Shown here in pieces: positions 1 to 8,216 of a stretch of DNA of 64,000 bases. The position numbers and the translations under genes are program-made. Source of the stretch: Rubricella aquisinus (GTDB lineage: Bacteria; Pseudomonadota; Alphaproteobacteria; Rhodobacterales; Rhodobacteraceae); contig NZ_JACIJS010000012.1 of assembly GCF_014199445.1 (NCBI RefSeq), forward strand, positions 1 through 64,000, in the 5' to 3' direction. The notes beneath the pieces were generated by a model. That model was not told where the DNA came from, did no database searches, and was given only the letters and a program-made list of their open reading frames with translations. Position 1 is the stretch's first letter. Each line of letters begins with the position of its first letter.

Positions 1-88
1 CCGTCAGCGTCGTCTTGCCATGGTCAACGTGACCAATCGTGCCAATGTTTACGTGCGGCTTCGTACGCTCAAACTTTGCCTTCGCCAT
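1..88 (-). CDS. tuf: Elongation factor Tu, N-terminal fragment (cut by window edge)
   Basis: The first 29 codons read [14 protein letters not shown], then [15 protein letters not shown], which is the EF-Tu amino terminus with the P-loop G-HVDHGKT of the GTP-binding domain. EF-Tu delivers aminoacyl-tRNA to the ribosome as a GTP complex in the cytoplasm. The rest of the gene lies outside the window. A tRNA-Gly gene lies 125 bp upstream on the same strand, so the two may share a transcript, as tRNA-tuf operons do in many bacteria. Whether this is tufA or tufB cannot be told from 88 bases. Confidence 0.95.
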
Positions 89-177
89 ATCTAGGGCCTC
101 CAAAGGTGCGGATCCCGCGCCGGCGGTGATCCCGATTCATCCGCGCGCTGAATAGGATGAACCCGCGCGCGGCGCAA

Positions 178-205
178 CACTTAACACGCCACGATAGGGC
201 GTCAA
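178..205 (-). promoter_or_regulatory. Possible sigma-70-type promoter upstream of tuf
   Basis: On the minus strand a TTGACG hexamer (200-205) is followed after 16 bp by TAAGTG (178-183), about 90 bp before the tuf start and just after the tRNA-Gly gene. The -35 is good and the -10 is poor. This is inference only. Confidence 0.3.
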
Positions 206-213
206 ATTGGGAG

Positions 214-287
214 TGGAGCGGGCGGCGGGAATCGAACCCGCACGTTCAGCTTGGAAGGCTGACAGGCTACCACTACATCACGCCCGC
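214..287 (-). tRNA. tRNA-Gly (anticodon TCC)
   Basis: The minus strand folds as a 74-nt tRNA. The acceptor stem GCGGGCG/CGCCCGC ends in T plus an encoded CCA (214-216). The anticodon stem CAGC/GCTG encloses the loop CTTCCAA with anticodon TCC, and the T arm carries the GTTCGATTC consensus. It reads GGA and GGG glycine codons. It lies upstream of tuf on the same strand. Confidence 0.96.
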
Positions 288-332
288 GCGGGCCCGTACA
301 TACGCGCCCCGGCCAACCCTTGCAAGAGCAGA

Positions 333-2030
333 TCAGGAGGCCAGGCGATGGACCGTTGCGGTTGCGTGCGGGTCCGCCTCACGGAAGGCATCGACGAGCC
401 GTTTCAGTTCCATCGCTTCGGATTGGAGCGTGCCAGCGGTGGAGAGGGTTTTATCCGCAATCTGCGCGGTTTGTGAGGTCGTGCCATCAATCTGAGAGAC
501 GCCAAGTGCGACTTCTGACAGTCCCGTGGCCTGTTCCCGGCTGGAGGTTGCGATCCGCGACACGGCCTCCGCGATGGCCGTGATCTGCTCCCCGATATCG
601 GAGAGTTCGGTGCCTGTCCGCTCCACCAAGGTTACGCCGTTTTGCACATGGCCGGTGGAGGATCGGATCAGTTCGGCCACATCCTTCGCGGCATCCGCGG
701 ACCGTTGCGCCAGCACCCGCACCTCTGCCGCGACGACGGAAAAGCCGCGGCCCGCCTCCCCGGCACGGGCGGCCTCGACCGCCGCGTTCAGCGCCAGAAG
801 GTTGGTCTGGAACGCAATGGAATCGATGATGGAGATGATCTCAGAGATGTCTTTCGAGCTTGCCTCGATCTGCTGCATCGCTTCGGCGGCCTGTTTGGAC
901 ACATCCGCGCCAGAGCGCGCGCGGTCCGACATGGCCACTGTGGTCTTGGAGGCGGCTTCCGCCTCTGCCGCGTTTTGCTGGACCAACCCTGACAGGCTCT
1001 CCATCATGGTGGAAGATTGCTGGACCGCCGCCGCCTGACTTTCCACACGGTTGGCCAGATCGCCCGCTTGCCCCCGCGCGTCCGCGACCATGCTCTCTAC
1101 CCGATCCGTAACACCGCGAATGTCGCCCACCAGATGGGACAGCCGATCCAAGGTGCCGTTATACGCCTTTCGCAATGGTTCAAGCTCTGCCGGCATCTCG
1201 GAATGCAGCCGCACGCTCAGATCACCATCCGCAAGATGACTGAGCGCGCTGGCCACATCCTGAATGGCCACGATCCGTGTCGTCACTTCCGACGCATATT
1301 TGATAACGCCAATCGGCTCCCCCGCTGGGTTAAAAAGCGGCGAATAAATCGCCTCCAGCCAGATTTCAGTACCATCGGCGCGTTTGCGCCGGACGAGCCC
1401 TGGCTGGCTTATCCCTGCGCGCAGATTGGTCCAGAACTGGGCATATTCCGGGGTCGCTGCCTCCTCCTCGAACACGAACATCTTGTGATGCTGGCCGACG
1501 ATCTGGTTCAGTTGCCAGCCCATGGCGTTAAGGAAACCCGGATTGGCGCTGCGGATCGTGCCATCAAGGTCAAATTCGATGATCGCATGGGTTTCATGCA
1601 CGGAGCGGACTTCATCCAATTTGCGGCGCGCTTCCAGAAACTCCGCCGTGAAATCCTGACCGGTCACCATAATCTCACGCAGCGAACCATCGGGATTACG
1701 GATGGGGAGCAGCAGCAGGCGGACATGGGCCATCCGCCCCGCCCCGCGCATCCGAATCGACAGCCAGCTTGCCTGCCCGGATTTCGCGGTGGTCCAGTGA
1801 TCGCGGATCTGAGATGCGGTCACATGATCGCTCGCCTCAAGCAGATCGAGAAACTTGCGCTTTTGCAGCCCAGAAAGATCGAATCCCAACAGATCGCAGG
1901 CCAGTTTGTTTGCGTCCCGGAACGTCCCATCGGGCCGGACCCAGAACAGCGGCGATGTGCCATCCAGCGCATCCATCAGCCCGCGACGTTCCTGACGGTT
2001 GACCGCCCCCCGATCCTTACGCTTCCACAT
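333..2030 (-). CDS. Soluble methyl-accepting chemotaxis protein with two PAS domains
   Basis: This 565-residue chemoreceptor relays a signal to the CheA/CheW array. Two PAS/PAC sensor domains occupy about residues 25-130 and 145-260. A HAMP-like linker follows, then the long helical MCP signalling domain (about 310-545). Its highly conserved hairpin tip, around residues 400-435, contains [20 protein letters not shown] and [10 protein letters not shown]. No transmembrane segment or signal peptide is visible, so it is a cytoplasmic receptor, probably sensing redox state, a flavin or haem cofactor, or a metabolite through PAS. The gene is monocistronic between tRNA-Gly and the RAM protein gene, and no che genes are nearby. 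The ligand is unknown. No C-terminal CheR-docking pentapeptide is visible. Confidence 0.92.
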   Translation of the reverse strand: MWKRKDRGAVNRQERRGLMDALDGTSPLFWVRPDGTFRDANKLACDLLGFDLSGLQKRKFLDLLEASDHVTASQIRDHWTTAKSGQASWLSIRMRGAGRMAHVRLLLLPIRNPDGSLREIMVTGQDFTAEFLEARRKLDEVRSVHETHAIIEFDLDGTIRSANPGFLNAMGWQLNQIVGQHHKMFVFEEEAATPEYAQFWTNLRAGISQPGLVRRKRADGTEIWLEAIYSPLFNPAGEPIGVIKYASEVTTRIVAIQDVASALSHLADGDLSVRLHSEMPAELEPLRKAYNGTLDRLSHLVGDIRGVTDRVESMVADARGQAGDLANRVESQAAAVQQSSTMMESLSGLVQQNAAEAEAASKTTVAMSDRARSGADVSKQAAEAMQQIEASSKDISEIISIIDSIAFQTNLLALNAAVEAARAGEAGRGFSVVAAEVRVLAQRSADAAKDVAELIRSSTGHVQNGVTLVERTGTELSDIGEQITAIAEAVSRIATSSREQATGLSEVALGVSQIDGTTSQTAQIADKTLSTAGTLQSEAMELKRLVDAFREADPHATATVHRLAS

Positions 2031-2105
2031 TGCTTGCTCCTGCCGATGTCAGATGCGGGCGATCTAACAAATCATCTGCTAAGGAAGCGTAAACGCAAGC
2101 CGGGT

Positions 2106-2342
2106 TCAGAATGCCTTGAATGTCAGGGTGGTTAACGTCCGCTCAATAGACGCGATATTGCTGATGTTTTCATTGATCCATTTGCCGATATCTTCGCCCT
2201 TCGGGACGTAGATTTTGGCCAGCAGATCCCACTCCCCGGAGGTCGAATAAAGCTCTGACACGATCTCCCGCTCGTAAAGCTCATCGGCAACGGCGTAGGT
2301 CGTTCCGGGTTTGCAGCGCAATTGTACGAAAACGGCACTCAT
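2106..2342 (-). CDS. Stand-alone Lrp/AsnC ligand-binding (RAM) domain protein
   Basis: The 78-residue product matches only the C-terminal RAM (ACT-like) ligand-binding half of Lrp/AsnC regulators. It opens MSAVFVQLRCKPG and carries the characteristic TSGEWDLLAKIYV strand and a closing RTLTTLTFKAF. There is no helix-turn-helix and no sign of a lost 5' part, since it has its own ATG about 60 bp after kynU. Stand-alone RAM proteins bind amino acids and can oligomerise or modulate full-length Lrp proteins. Its place after the transporter-kynureninase genes suggests an amino-acid-responsive role, perhaps for tryptophan or kynurenine. That role is inferred. Confidence 0.85.
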   Translation of the reverse strand: MSAVFVQLRCKPGTTYAVADELYEREIVSELYSTSGEWDLLAKIYVPKGEDIGKWINENISNIASIERTLTTLTFKAF

Positions 2343-2400
2343 TCTTGCGTCCTCCTGTCGGCGAAGGGGATGATGGCGCGGGCAACGGATAAGGGCAAGG

Positions 2401-3591
2401 TCACGTCACAGCCTTTCGTGCGTGAAATTGCGGCGCGTCCCATGCGCCAGTGGCCAGAATATCGGCAAGGATCGCAGCGGCGGCGCGCACCTCCTGCTCC
2501 CCGATATAGAGCGGGGTAAAGCCAAATCGCAGGATGTCAGGCGCGCGGAAATCCCCGATCACACCGCGCGCAATCAGGGCCTGCATCACGGCATAACCAT
2601 GGGGATGGTGAAAGCTGACCTGACTGCCGCGCCGGGTCGCGTCGCGTGGGGAGGCCAGCGTGAGGGTGGGGCAGGATGCCTCCACCTCAGCGATGAACAG
2701 GTCCGTCAGCCGCATGGAGGCCGCGCGCACATCCGCCATCTCCACCCCATCCCATGCATCCATCGCGGCCTCAAGTGCGGCAAGCTGCACGATGGGCGGC
2801 GTACCGACACGCATCCGCGCGACACCGGGGGCCGGGCGATAGTCGAGATCAAAGGCAAACGGGGCCTCATGCCCGAGCCATCCCGACAGTGCAGGCTTCG
2901 CGGCCTCAGCGTGGCGTGGGGCGACATAGATGAAGGCAGGCGCGCCGGGGCCACCATTGAGGTATTTATAGGTACAGCCCACCGCGAAATCCGCGCCAGC
3001 GCCCGCCAAATCCACCTCAATCGCGCCTGCGGAATGCGCCAAATCCCAGACGGTAACGATACCATGGGCGTGGGCGGCTTTGGTCAGCGCCGCCATGTCG
3101 TGCATCCGCCCGGTGCGGTAATCGACCTCCGTCAGCATCAGCACCGCAATGTCGCCTGACAGTGCCCCGGCCACATCCTCCGGCGCGACGGTGCGCACCT
3201 CATAACCTTGCCCCAGAAGCGTCGTTAACCCTTCGGCCATATAGATATCGCTGGGGAAGTTACCCGTGTCGCTGAGGATCACTTTCCGACCGGGATTAAG
3301 GGCGAGGGCAGCGGCGAGCGCCTGCCAGACCTTGATCGACAGGGTGTCGCCGGTCATCACATGGCCCGATTCCGCCCCGATGAGCCGCCCGATCCGATCC
3401 CCGATCCGGCCCGGCAGCGCCATCCAGCCCGCGTCGTTCCAGCCCTTGATCAGCATCTCCCCCCATTCCGCCTCAAGGGTTTGGGCGACACGCCCGGCAG
3501 CAGCCTTTGGCAGGGGGCCAAGCGAGTTTCCATCGAGGTAGATCACCCCCTCGGGCAGATGAAACAGCTCTTTCGTCTTGGCGAAATCCAT
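2401..3591 (-). CDS. kynU: Kynureninase
   Basis: This 396-residue, fold-type I PLP enzyme would cleave L-kynurenine to anthranilate and alanine (or 3-hydroxykynurenine to 3-hydroxyanthranilate) in tryptophan degradation. The N-terminus has the family motif YLDGNSLGP. The phosphate-binding region reads SDTGNFPSDIYMAEG, and the Schiff-base lysine lies near residue 208 in CTYKYLNGGPGAPAF. Length is normal for bacterial KynU. The start lies 3 bp after the stop of livF, so it is translated from the same transcript as the upstream LivKHMGF-type importer. No tryptophan dioxygenase (kynA) or formamidase (kynB) gene is in the window, so the substrate may be imported or made elsewhere in the genome. 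Confidence 0.93.
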   Translation of the reverse strand: MDFAKTKELFHLPEGVIYLDGNSLGPLPKAAAGRVAQTLEAEWGEMLIKGWNDAGWMALPGRIGDRIGRLIGAESGHVMTGDTLSIKVWQALAAALALNPGRKVILSDTGNFPSDIYMAEGLTTLLGQGYEVRTVAPEDVAGALSGDIAVLMLTEVDYRTGRMHDMAALTKAAHAHGIVTVWDLAHSAGAIEVDLAGAGADFAVGCTYKYLNGGPGAPAFIYVAPRHAEAAKPALSGWLGHEAPFAFDLDYRPAPGVARMRVGTPPIVQLAALEAAMDAWDGVEMADVRAASMRLTDLFIAEVEASCPTLTLASPRDATRRGSQVSFHHPHGYAVMQALIARGVIGDFRAPDILRFGFTPLYIGEQEVRAAAAILADILATGAWDAPQFHARKAVT

Positions 3592-3594
3592 CGC

Positions 3595-4275
3595 TCACAC
3601 TCCAATATAGCGGGTGGTCAGATCGTCCGTCAGCGCGTCGGGCGGGCCGGACCACACCGACCGCCCCCGCTCCAGAATGGTGCAGGCATCGGCCACCGGC
3701 AAAATCTCTTTCAATGTCTTGTCCACGATCAGGAGCGATTGGCCATCCGCCTTGAGCGCCCGCAGGGCGGCCCAAATCTCCGCGCGGATGGTGGGGGCGA
3801 GCCCTTCGGTCGCTTCATCGAGGATCAGGAGCGCGGGATTTGTCATCAACGCGCGGCCAATGGCGAGCATCTGCTGCTCACCACCCGAAAGGGTTGCCGC
3901 CATTTGCCCGGCGCGTTCCTCCAATCGTGGAAAGAGTTTCGAGACGGTCGCCACATCCCACGCACCGGGGCGCGCGGTTGCGATCAGGTTTTCACGCACA
4001 GTCAGGGTGGCAAAACAGCGCCGCCCCTCTGGCACCAGCCCGATCCCCGCGCGGGCGATCTTGTGCGACGGGAGATGCGCGATTTTGCGGCCCTGAAAGG
4101 TGATGTCGCCCTTTTGCGCCGGGGTCAGGCCGCAGATTGCGCGGATGGTCGTCGTCTTGCCCATCCCATTGCGCCCCATCAGCGCGTGCGCCTGCCCTGC
4201 CTCAATCGTGAGGTCCACGCCAAACAGCGCCTGCGCCGCGCCATAGGACGCCTCGATCCCCTGCACGCTCAGCAT
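3595..4275 (-). CDS. ABC transporter ATPase, LivF type
   Basis: One of the two ATP-hydrolysing subunits of a branched-chain or hydrophobic amino-acid-type importer, at the cytoplasmic face of the membrane. Of 226 residues, Walker A GRNGMGKT is at 34-41, the signature LSGGEQQMLAIGRAL is central and Walker B LLILDEATEGLAP follows. The ATEGLAP segment is typical of LivF. The ATG overlaps the livG stop by one base and the stop lies 3 bp before kynU. That context, rather than the ATPase itself, suggests the substrate may be tryptophan, kynurenine or a related aromatic compound. Confidence 0.92.
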   Translation of the reverse strand: MLSVQGIEASYGAAQALFGVDLTIEAGQAHALMGRNGMGKTTTIRAICGLTPAQKGDITFQGRKIAHLPSHKIARAGIGLVPEGRRCFATLTVRENLIATARPGAWDVATVSKLFPRLEERAGQMAATLSGGEQQMLAIGRALMTNPALLILDEATEGLAPTIRAEIWAALRALKADGQSLLIVDKTLKEILPVADACTILERGRSVWSGPPDALTDDLTTRYIGV

Positions 4276-5018
4276 CAGTCCTCCCCCAGATAGGCGGTGC
4301 GCACGGCTGGGTCGGTGCGGATCACATCAGGCGGACCGCTGGCGATCACGGCCCCGTTCACCAGCACGCTGATCCGGCCCGCGAGGGCGAAAACGGCGTC
4401 CATGTCATGCTCCACCAGCAGGATCGGGATGCGGGATTTCAGCCGCGCAAGGAGTGCTGTCATCTCTTGCGTGCCGTCCTGCCCAAGCCCAGCCATCGGC
4501 TCATCCAGCAACAGAAGTTTCGGCTCTAGTGCCAAGGCGCAGGCCACCTCGACCCGCCGTCGCGCGCCATGGCTGAGTTCAGCAATCGGCGTGTCCGCCT
4601 GATCCAGCATCTGCACATCGCCGAGCACCTGATCGACGGCATCGCGCAGACCCTGATCCTGCGCCACCTGCCCCCAGAAGCGAAAGCTCGACCCGGCCCG
4701 CGCCTGTGCCGCAATCCGCACATTTTGCCGCGCGGTCCGGTCCATAGCGAGGGTGGAAACCTGAAAGGTGCGGCCGAGCCCCGCCTTGGCACGCGCCGCG
4801 ACGCTCAGGCCGGTGATGTCCGCGCCCTCAAGCGTGATCGTCCCAGCATCCGGCACAATCCAGCCCGCGATTTGCCCGATCAGCGTGGACTTTCCCGCCC
4901 CATTCGGCCCGATCAGCGCATGAATTTCGCCTGCATTGAGCGTGAGGGAGACGTCATCCGTCGCCTTTAACGCGCCGAAGGATTTGGCAAGCCCCGTGAT
5001 CCGCAACACCTCAGTCAT
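4275..5018 (-). CDS. ABC transporter ATPase, LivG type
   Basis: Second ATPase of the importer, 247 residues. Walker A GPNGAGKS is at 37-44, the signature is the LivG-like variant LSHGARRRVE instead of LSGGQ, Walker B is LLLLDEPMAGL, and the switch histidine is in LLVEHDMD. LivG proteins pair with LivF and dock on the LivH/LivM permeases. The start overlaps the 3' end of livM by 8 bp, which indicates coupled translation. Confidence 0.92.
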   Translation of the reverse strand: MTEVLRITGLAKSFGALKATDDVSLTLNAGEIHALIGPNGAGKSTLIGQIAGWIVPDAGTITLEGADITGLSVAARAKAGLGRTFQVSTLAMDRTARQNVRIAAQARAGSSFRFWGQVAQDQGLRDAVDQVLGDVQMLDQADTPIAELSHGARRRVEVACALALEPKLLLLDEPMAGLGQDGTQEMTALLARLKSRIPILLVEHDMDAVFALAGRISVLVNGAVIASGPPDVIRTDPAVRTAYLGED

Positions 5019-5982
5019 GGCGCGCCTTTCCGGCGATCAGCCCCATGATACCGCCCCGCGCGAACAGGACCGTGCCCAGCAGGATCAGGCCCAAAAACAG
5101 CCCCCACCGCTCCGTCAACCCACCGAGGAACGTCTCCAGAAGCACGAACGCAATCGCGCCCGCAACCGGCCCCCAGAGCCGCCCAACCCCGCCAAGGATC
5201 ACGATCACCATAATCTCTCCCGAGCGGTGCCAACTCATCATGCTGGGCGACACAAACCCGTTGAGATCCGCAAACAACGCGCCTGCAAGGGCAGTCATCA
5301 TCGCGGAAATGACAAAAGCGGTGAGGCGGATGTTGAAGGGCGCGATGCCAGCCGTGGCCAGCCGCGTCTCGCTCAGATGCGCCATATCAAGTGCCGCGCC
5401 AAACCGGCTGCCCATGATCCGCGCGGTCAGGAACAGGCAGGCAAAAAGGGCGACAACGCAAATCCCGTAAAAGGTGATCGGATCAAATGTGTTGAGGCCG
5501 GGAAATGTGTTGCGCACATAAATCGGCAACCCGTCCTCCCCGCCATAGGCCGGGAAAGAGATCGCGAAATAATAAAGCATCTGCGCAAAGGCGAGCGTGA
5601 TCATGATGAAATAGACGCCCTTGGTGCGCAGGCTGATCGCTCCGATCGCCAGCGCCACGACACCCGCCAGCAGCACCGATATGAGCCAGATCAGCGGCAT
5701 CTCGGTGGTCGTACTCAGCCCCAGAAAGGACGTGCCGAGGATCGCGTGATGCGCGGAGATACCCGCCACATACCCCCCGATCCCGAAAAACGCGGCATGG
5801 CCAAAGCTGACCATCCCGCCATAGCCCAGCGCGAGGTTCAGCCCGACGGCTGCCAGCGCCACGATCACAACGCGAGAGGCGAGATTGACGTAATACACCT
5901 CCCCCGCCAGATGCAGCGCGAGCGGCACGATGAGGAGCGCGGCTGCAAGCGCACCATTTATCCAGCCCTCACGCCCGCGCAT
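5011..5982 (-). CDS. ABC transporter permease, LivM type
   Basis: A 323-residue polytopic inner-membrane permease with about nine hydrophobic segments. It has the LivM hallmark GLNLALGYGGMVSFGHAAFF near residues 45-65 and the coupling-loop region VVILGGVGRLWGPVAGA near the C-terminus. It forms the membrane channel together with the LivH-type protein. Its start lies inside the end of livH (14 bp overlap) and its end inside the start of livG. Confidence 0.92.
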   Translation of the reverse strand: MRGREGWINGALAAALLIVPLALHLAGEVYYVNLASRVVIVALAAVGLNLALGYGGMVSFGHAAFFGIGGYVAGISAHHAILGTSFLGLSTTTEMPLIWLISVLLAGVVALAIGAISLRTKGVYFIMITLAFAQMLYYFAISFPAYGGEDGLPIYVRNTFPGLNTFDPITFYGICVVALFACLFLTARIMGSRFGAALDMAHLSETRLATAGIAPFNIRLTAFVISAMMTALAGALFADLNGFVSPSMMSWHRSGEIMVIVILGGVGRLWGPVAGAIAFVLLETFLGGLTERWGLFLGLILLGTVLFARGGIMGLIAGKARHD

Positions 5983-6895
5983 GGACCGGGAACAATCCTT
6001 GGGGTTTCAGCGCCAAAACCAGCGCCATCAACAGATAAATGAGCATCGACGCGAGCGCCGAGCCAACGGCGGTGGCACTTGAGGCATCCATGAACAGACC
6101 AAACGCGCTTGGCAGCAGGATGCGGCCCATCGTATCCGTTACGCCCACCAGAATGGCCCCGATCAGCGCGCCTTTCACCGATCCGATACCGCCGATCACG
6201 ATCACCACAAAGGCAAGGATCAGCACCGGCTCCCCCATGCCGACCTGCACCGATTGTAGCGCGCCGACCATAGCGCCCGCCAATCCGGCAAGGGCAGCGC
6301 CCAGCGCAAAAACGAGCGTGTAGAGCGTGGCGATGTCCACGCCCAGCGCGCCGATCATCTCCCGGTCCGCCTCACCCGCGCGGATGCGCATCCCCAGCCG
6401 CGTGCGCGAAATCATCAGATAAAGGCCAAGGGCGACCAGCGCCCCCATGGCAATAATCGCCAGCCGGAACACCGGATAGGGTGAGCCGCCCGGCAGGGTC
6501 ACGGCCCCCGACAGCAAATCCGGCACATCCAGCCACAAGGGTTGCGAGCCAAAGAGCCAGCGCGTCCCTTCCGAAAAGATCAGGATCAGCGCGAAAGTCG
6601 CCAGCACCTGATCCAGATGGTCCCGCGCGTAAAGCCGCCGGATCACGGCGACCTCCACCAGCGCGCCCACGGCAGCCGCGGCCATGATCCCGGCCCCCAG
6701 CCCGATCCAGAAACTGCCGACACTCGCACTCACCCACGCGGTGACAAACGCCCCCACCATATAAAGCGAGCCATGGGCGAGATTGATCAGCCCCATCACC
6801 CCGAACACCAACGTGAGGCCCGACGCCATCAAAAACAGCGTCACGCCAAGTTGCAGGCCATTGAGAGCCTGTTCGATGATGAGGGAAAGGGGCAT
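5969..6895 (-). CDS. ABC transporter permease, LivH type
   Basis: A 308-residue inner-membrane permease. It opens MPLSLIIEQALNGLQLGVTLF and carries the LivH signature LVFGVMGLINLAHGSLYMVGA (about 28-48) and the C-terminal VVIVIGGIGSVKGALIGA coupling region. It partners LivM in the importer. The gene follows the binding-protein gene by 39 bp on the same strand. Confidence 0.93.
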   Translation of the reverse strand: MPLSLIIEQALNGLQLGVTLFLMASGLTLVFGVMGLINLAHGSLYMVGAFVTAWVSASVGSFWIGLGAGIMAAAAVGALVEVAVIRRLYARDHLDQVLATFALILIFSEGTRWLFGSQPLWLDVPDLLSGAVTLPGGSPYPVFRLAIIAMGALVALGLYLMISRTRLGMRIRAGEADREMIGALGVDIATLYTLVFALGAALAGLAGAMVGALQSVQVGMGEPVLILAFVVIVIGGIGSVKGALIGAILVGVTDTMGRILLPSAFGLFMDASSATAVGSALASMLIYLLMALVLALKPQGLFPVHARA

Positions 6896-6934
6896 CAGGT
6901 CACGCGCCCCCCGGTCAGAGGGGCGCGCCTTTGA

Positions 6935-8062
6935 TTACATGTTGCATTCAGCGGCGTATGCGTCCCGGTGATCCTCAACCGCGACGCCGACAAGCTGGTT
7001 CGTCGGTTTGCCGTCACCCGCCACGACCTGACGGACAAGGATGTCCTGCACAGGATGGTGGTTGGAGTTAAAGGCAAAATCGCCGCGTACACTGTCGAAA
7101 TTCGCGGCCTCAAGGGCGGCGCGGAACGCATCCGCGTCAGACGGCTCCGCCACCTCAAGAGCCGAGAGGATCAGGTTTGCGGTGTCGAACCCTTGGGAGG
7201 CATAAAGCGTGGGCGTCCGGCCATATTCCGCGCGGAAGCTTTCCACAAAGGCCGCATTCGTCGGGTTATCGAGGTCATAGGCCCATTGGGAGGTGTTGAA
7301 CACGCCCAGTGCCGCGTCCCCCACGGCCCCAAGGATCACTTCGTCAAAGCTGAATGCCGGGCCATAGACCGGCAGGTCCACACCCGATGCCGCGTATTGC
7401 TTCATGAACGAAATGCCCATCCCGCCGGGCAGGAAGAAGAACACGCTATCGGCACCGGAGGCGCGAATCTGCGCGATCTCAGCGGCATAATCGGTCTGAC
7501 CAAGCTGGGTGAAAATCTCCCTTTCCGGCTCCCCGAATGTGCTTTTGAACCCGGTCAGCGCGTCGGTGCCCGCCGGATAGTTCGGCGCAAGGATGAACGG
7601 CTTTTCGACGCCCGCATCCTTCATATACGCGCCCATCGCGGCATGGAGATCATTGTTCTGCCATGCGACGTTGAAATAGTTTTCATTGCACATCGCGCCG
7701 GCAAGGGGGCTTGGGCCAGCATTGGGGCTGATATAGAAGGTGCCGCCACGGGTCACGCTTGGCACCACGGCCATGGCGAGGTTCGACCAGATGATGCCCG
7801 TCAGGATATCCACATTGTCCCGCTGCACGAATTTGTCGGAGATCGTCTTGGCCACATCGGGCTTGCGCGCGTCATCCTCGATCATCACTTCGATATCGGT
7901 GCGCCCCGATTGCGCGATGGCGAGCATGAACCCGTCGCGCACATCAATACCAAGGTGAGAGCCGCCACCGGAAAGCGTGGTGATCATCCCGATTTTCGTG
8001 TCCGCCTGCGCGGCTGTCGCGAGTGCAAGTGCCGCGGTGGCCGCGATTGCCAGTCTTTTCAT
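6935..8062 (-). CDS. Periplasmic substrate-binding protein, LivK/Leu-Ile-Val type
   Basis: First gene of the importer-kynU operon. From the ATG at 8062 the product has 375 residues: MKRLAIAATAALALATAAQA is a clear Sec signal peptide, followed by DTKIGMITTLSGGGSHLG, the start of a type I periplasmic binding protein (Peripla_BP_6). The reading frame stays open further upstream, but the signal peptide and an AGGGAG ribosome-binding site just before 8062 fix this start. The family binds branched-chain amino acids, amides, aromatic compounds and others. The genetic link to kynureninase makes an aromatic amino acid or kynurenine a reasonable guess, but the sequence alone does not show the ligand. 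Confidence 0.9.
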   Translation of the reverse strand: MKRLAIAATAALALATAAQADTKIGMITTLSGGGSHLGIDVRDGFMLAIAQSGRTDIEVMIEDDARKPDVAKTISDKFVQRDNVDILTGIIWSNLAMAVVPSVTRGGTFYISPNAGPSPLAGAMCNENYFNVAWQNNDLHAAMGAYMKDAGVEKPFILAPNYPAGTDALTGFKSTFGEPEREIFTQLGQTDYAAEIAQIRASGADSVFFFLPGGMGISFMKQYAASGVDLPVYGPAFSFDEVILGAVGDAALGVFNTSQWAYDLDNPTNAAFVESFRAEYGRTPTLYASQGFDTANLILSALEVAEPSDADAFRAALEAANFDSVRGDFAFNSNHHPVQDILVRQVVAGDGKPTNQLVGVAVEDHRDAYAAECNM

Positions 8063-8107
8063 TCCGGTAACTCCCTGTCCGATTGGTTTTGCGCCATTCA
8101 AAGCAGG

Positions 8108-8125
8108 CTTGCGCCGGGGCGCAAG
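8108..8125. promoter_or_regulatory. 18-bp palindrome upstream of the importer-kynU operon
   Basis: CTTGCGCC-GG-GGCGCAAG is a perfect 8-bp inverted repeat with a 2-bp centre, 46 bp before the start of the binding-protein gene. Its position fits an operator for an unidentified regulator. It could also form a hairpin in the leader of the minus-strand transcript. No regulator gene of the usual kind lies beside it. Confidence 0.4.
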
Positions 8126-8157
8126 GGGCAAGGCGGCAAAAAGGCTGAAATCGCCCC

Positions 8158-8188
8158 TTGACCTTCCAGTGACTGGAAGGACTACCTA
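8158..8188 (+). promoter_or_regulatory. CueR-controlled copA promoter with 19-bp spacer
   Basis: A -35 TTGACC (8158-8163) is separated by an unusually long 19-bp spacer from a -10-like TACCTA (8183-8188). The spacer carries the dyad CCTTCCAG-TGA-CTGGAAGG, nearly identical to the known CueR box of E. coli copA. MerR-family activators untwist exactly this overlong spacer. copA starts 28 bp downstream and cueR follows copA. Confidence 0.88.
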
Positions 8189-8216
8189 CATCCCAAATCA
8201 GATATGGGATGCTGTT

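Noticed and set aside
1017-2135. Plus-strand open frame of 372 codons opposite the chemoreceptor gene
   Set aside because: The minus strand encodes an unmistakable PAS-PAS-MCP protein; the plus frame has no recognisable domain and is a codon-bias shadow.
2106-2342. Broken full-length Lrp gene
   Set aside because: The RAM domain has its own start and no helix-turn-helix remnant is present upstream, where kynU ends; stand-alone RAM proteins are a known class.
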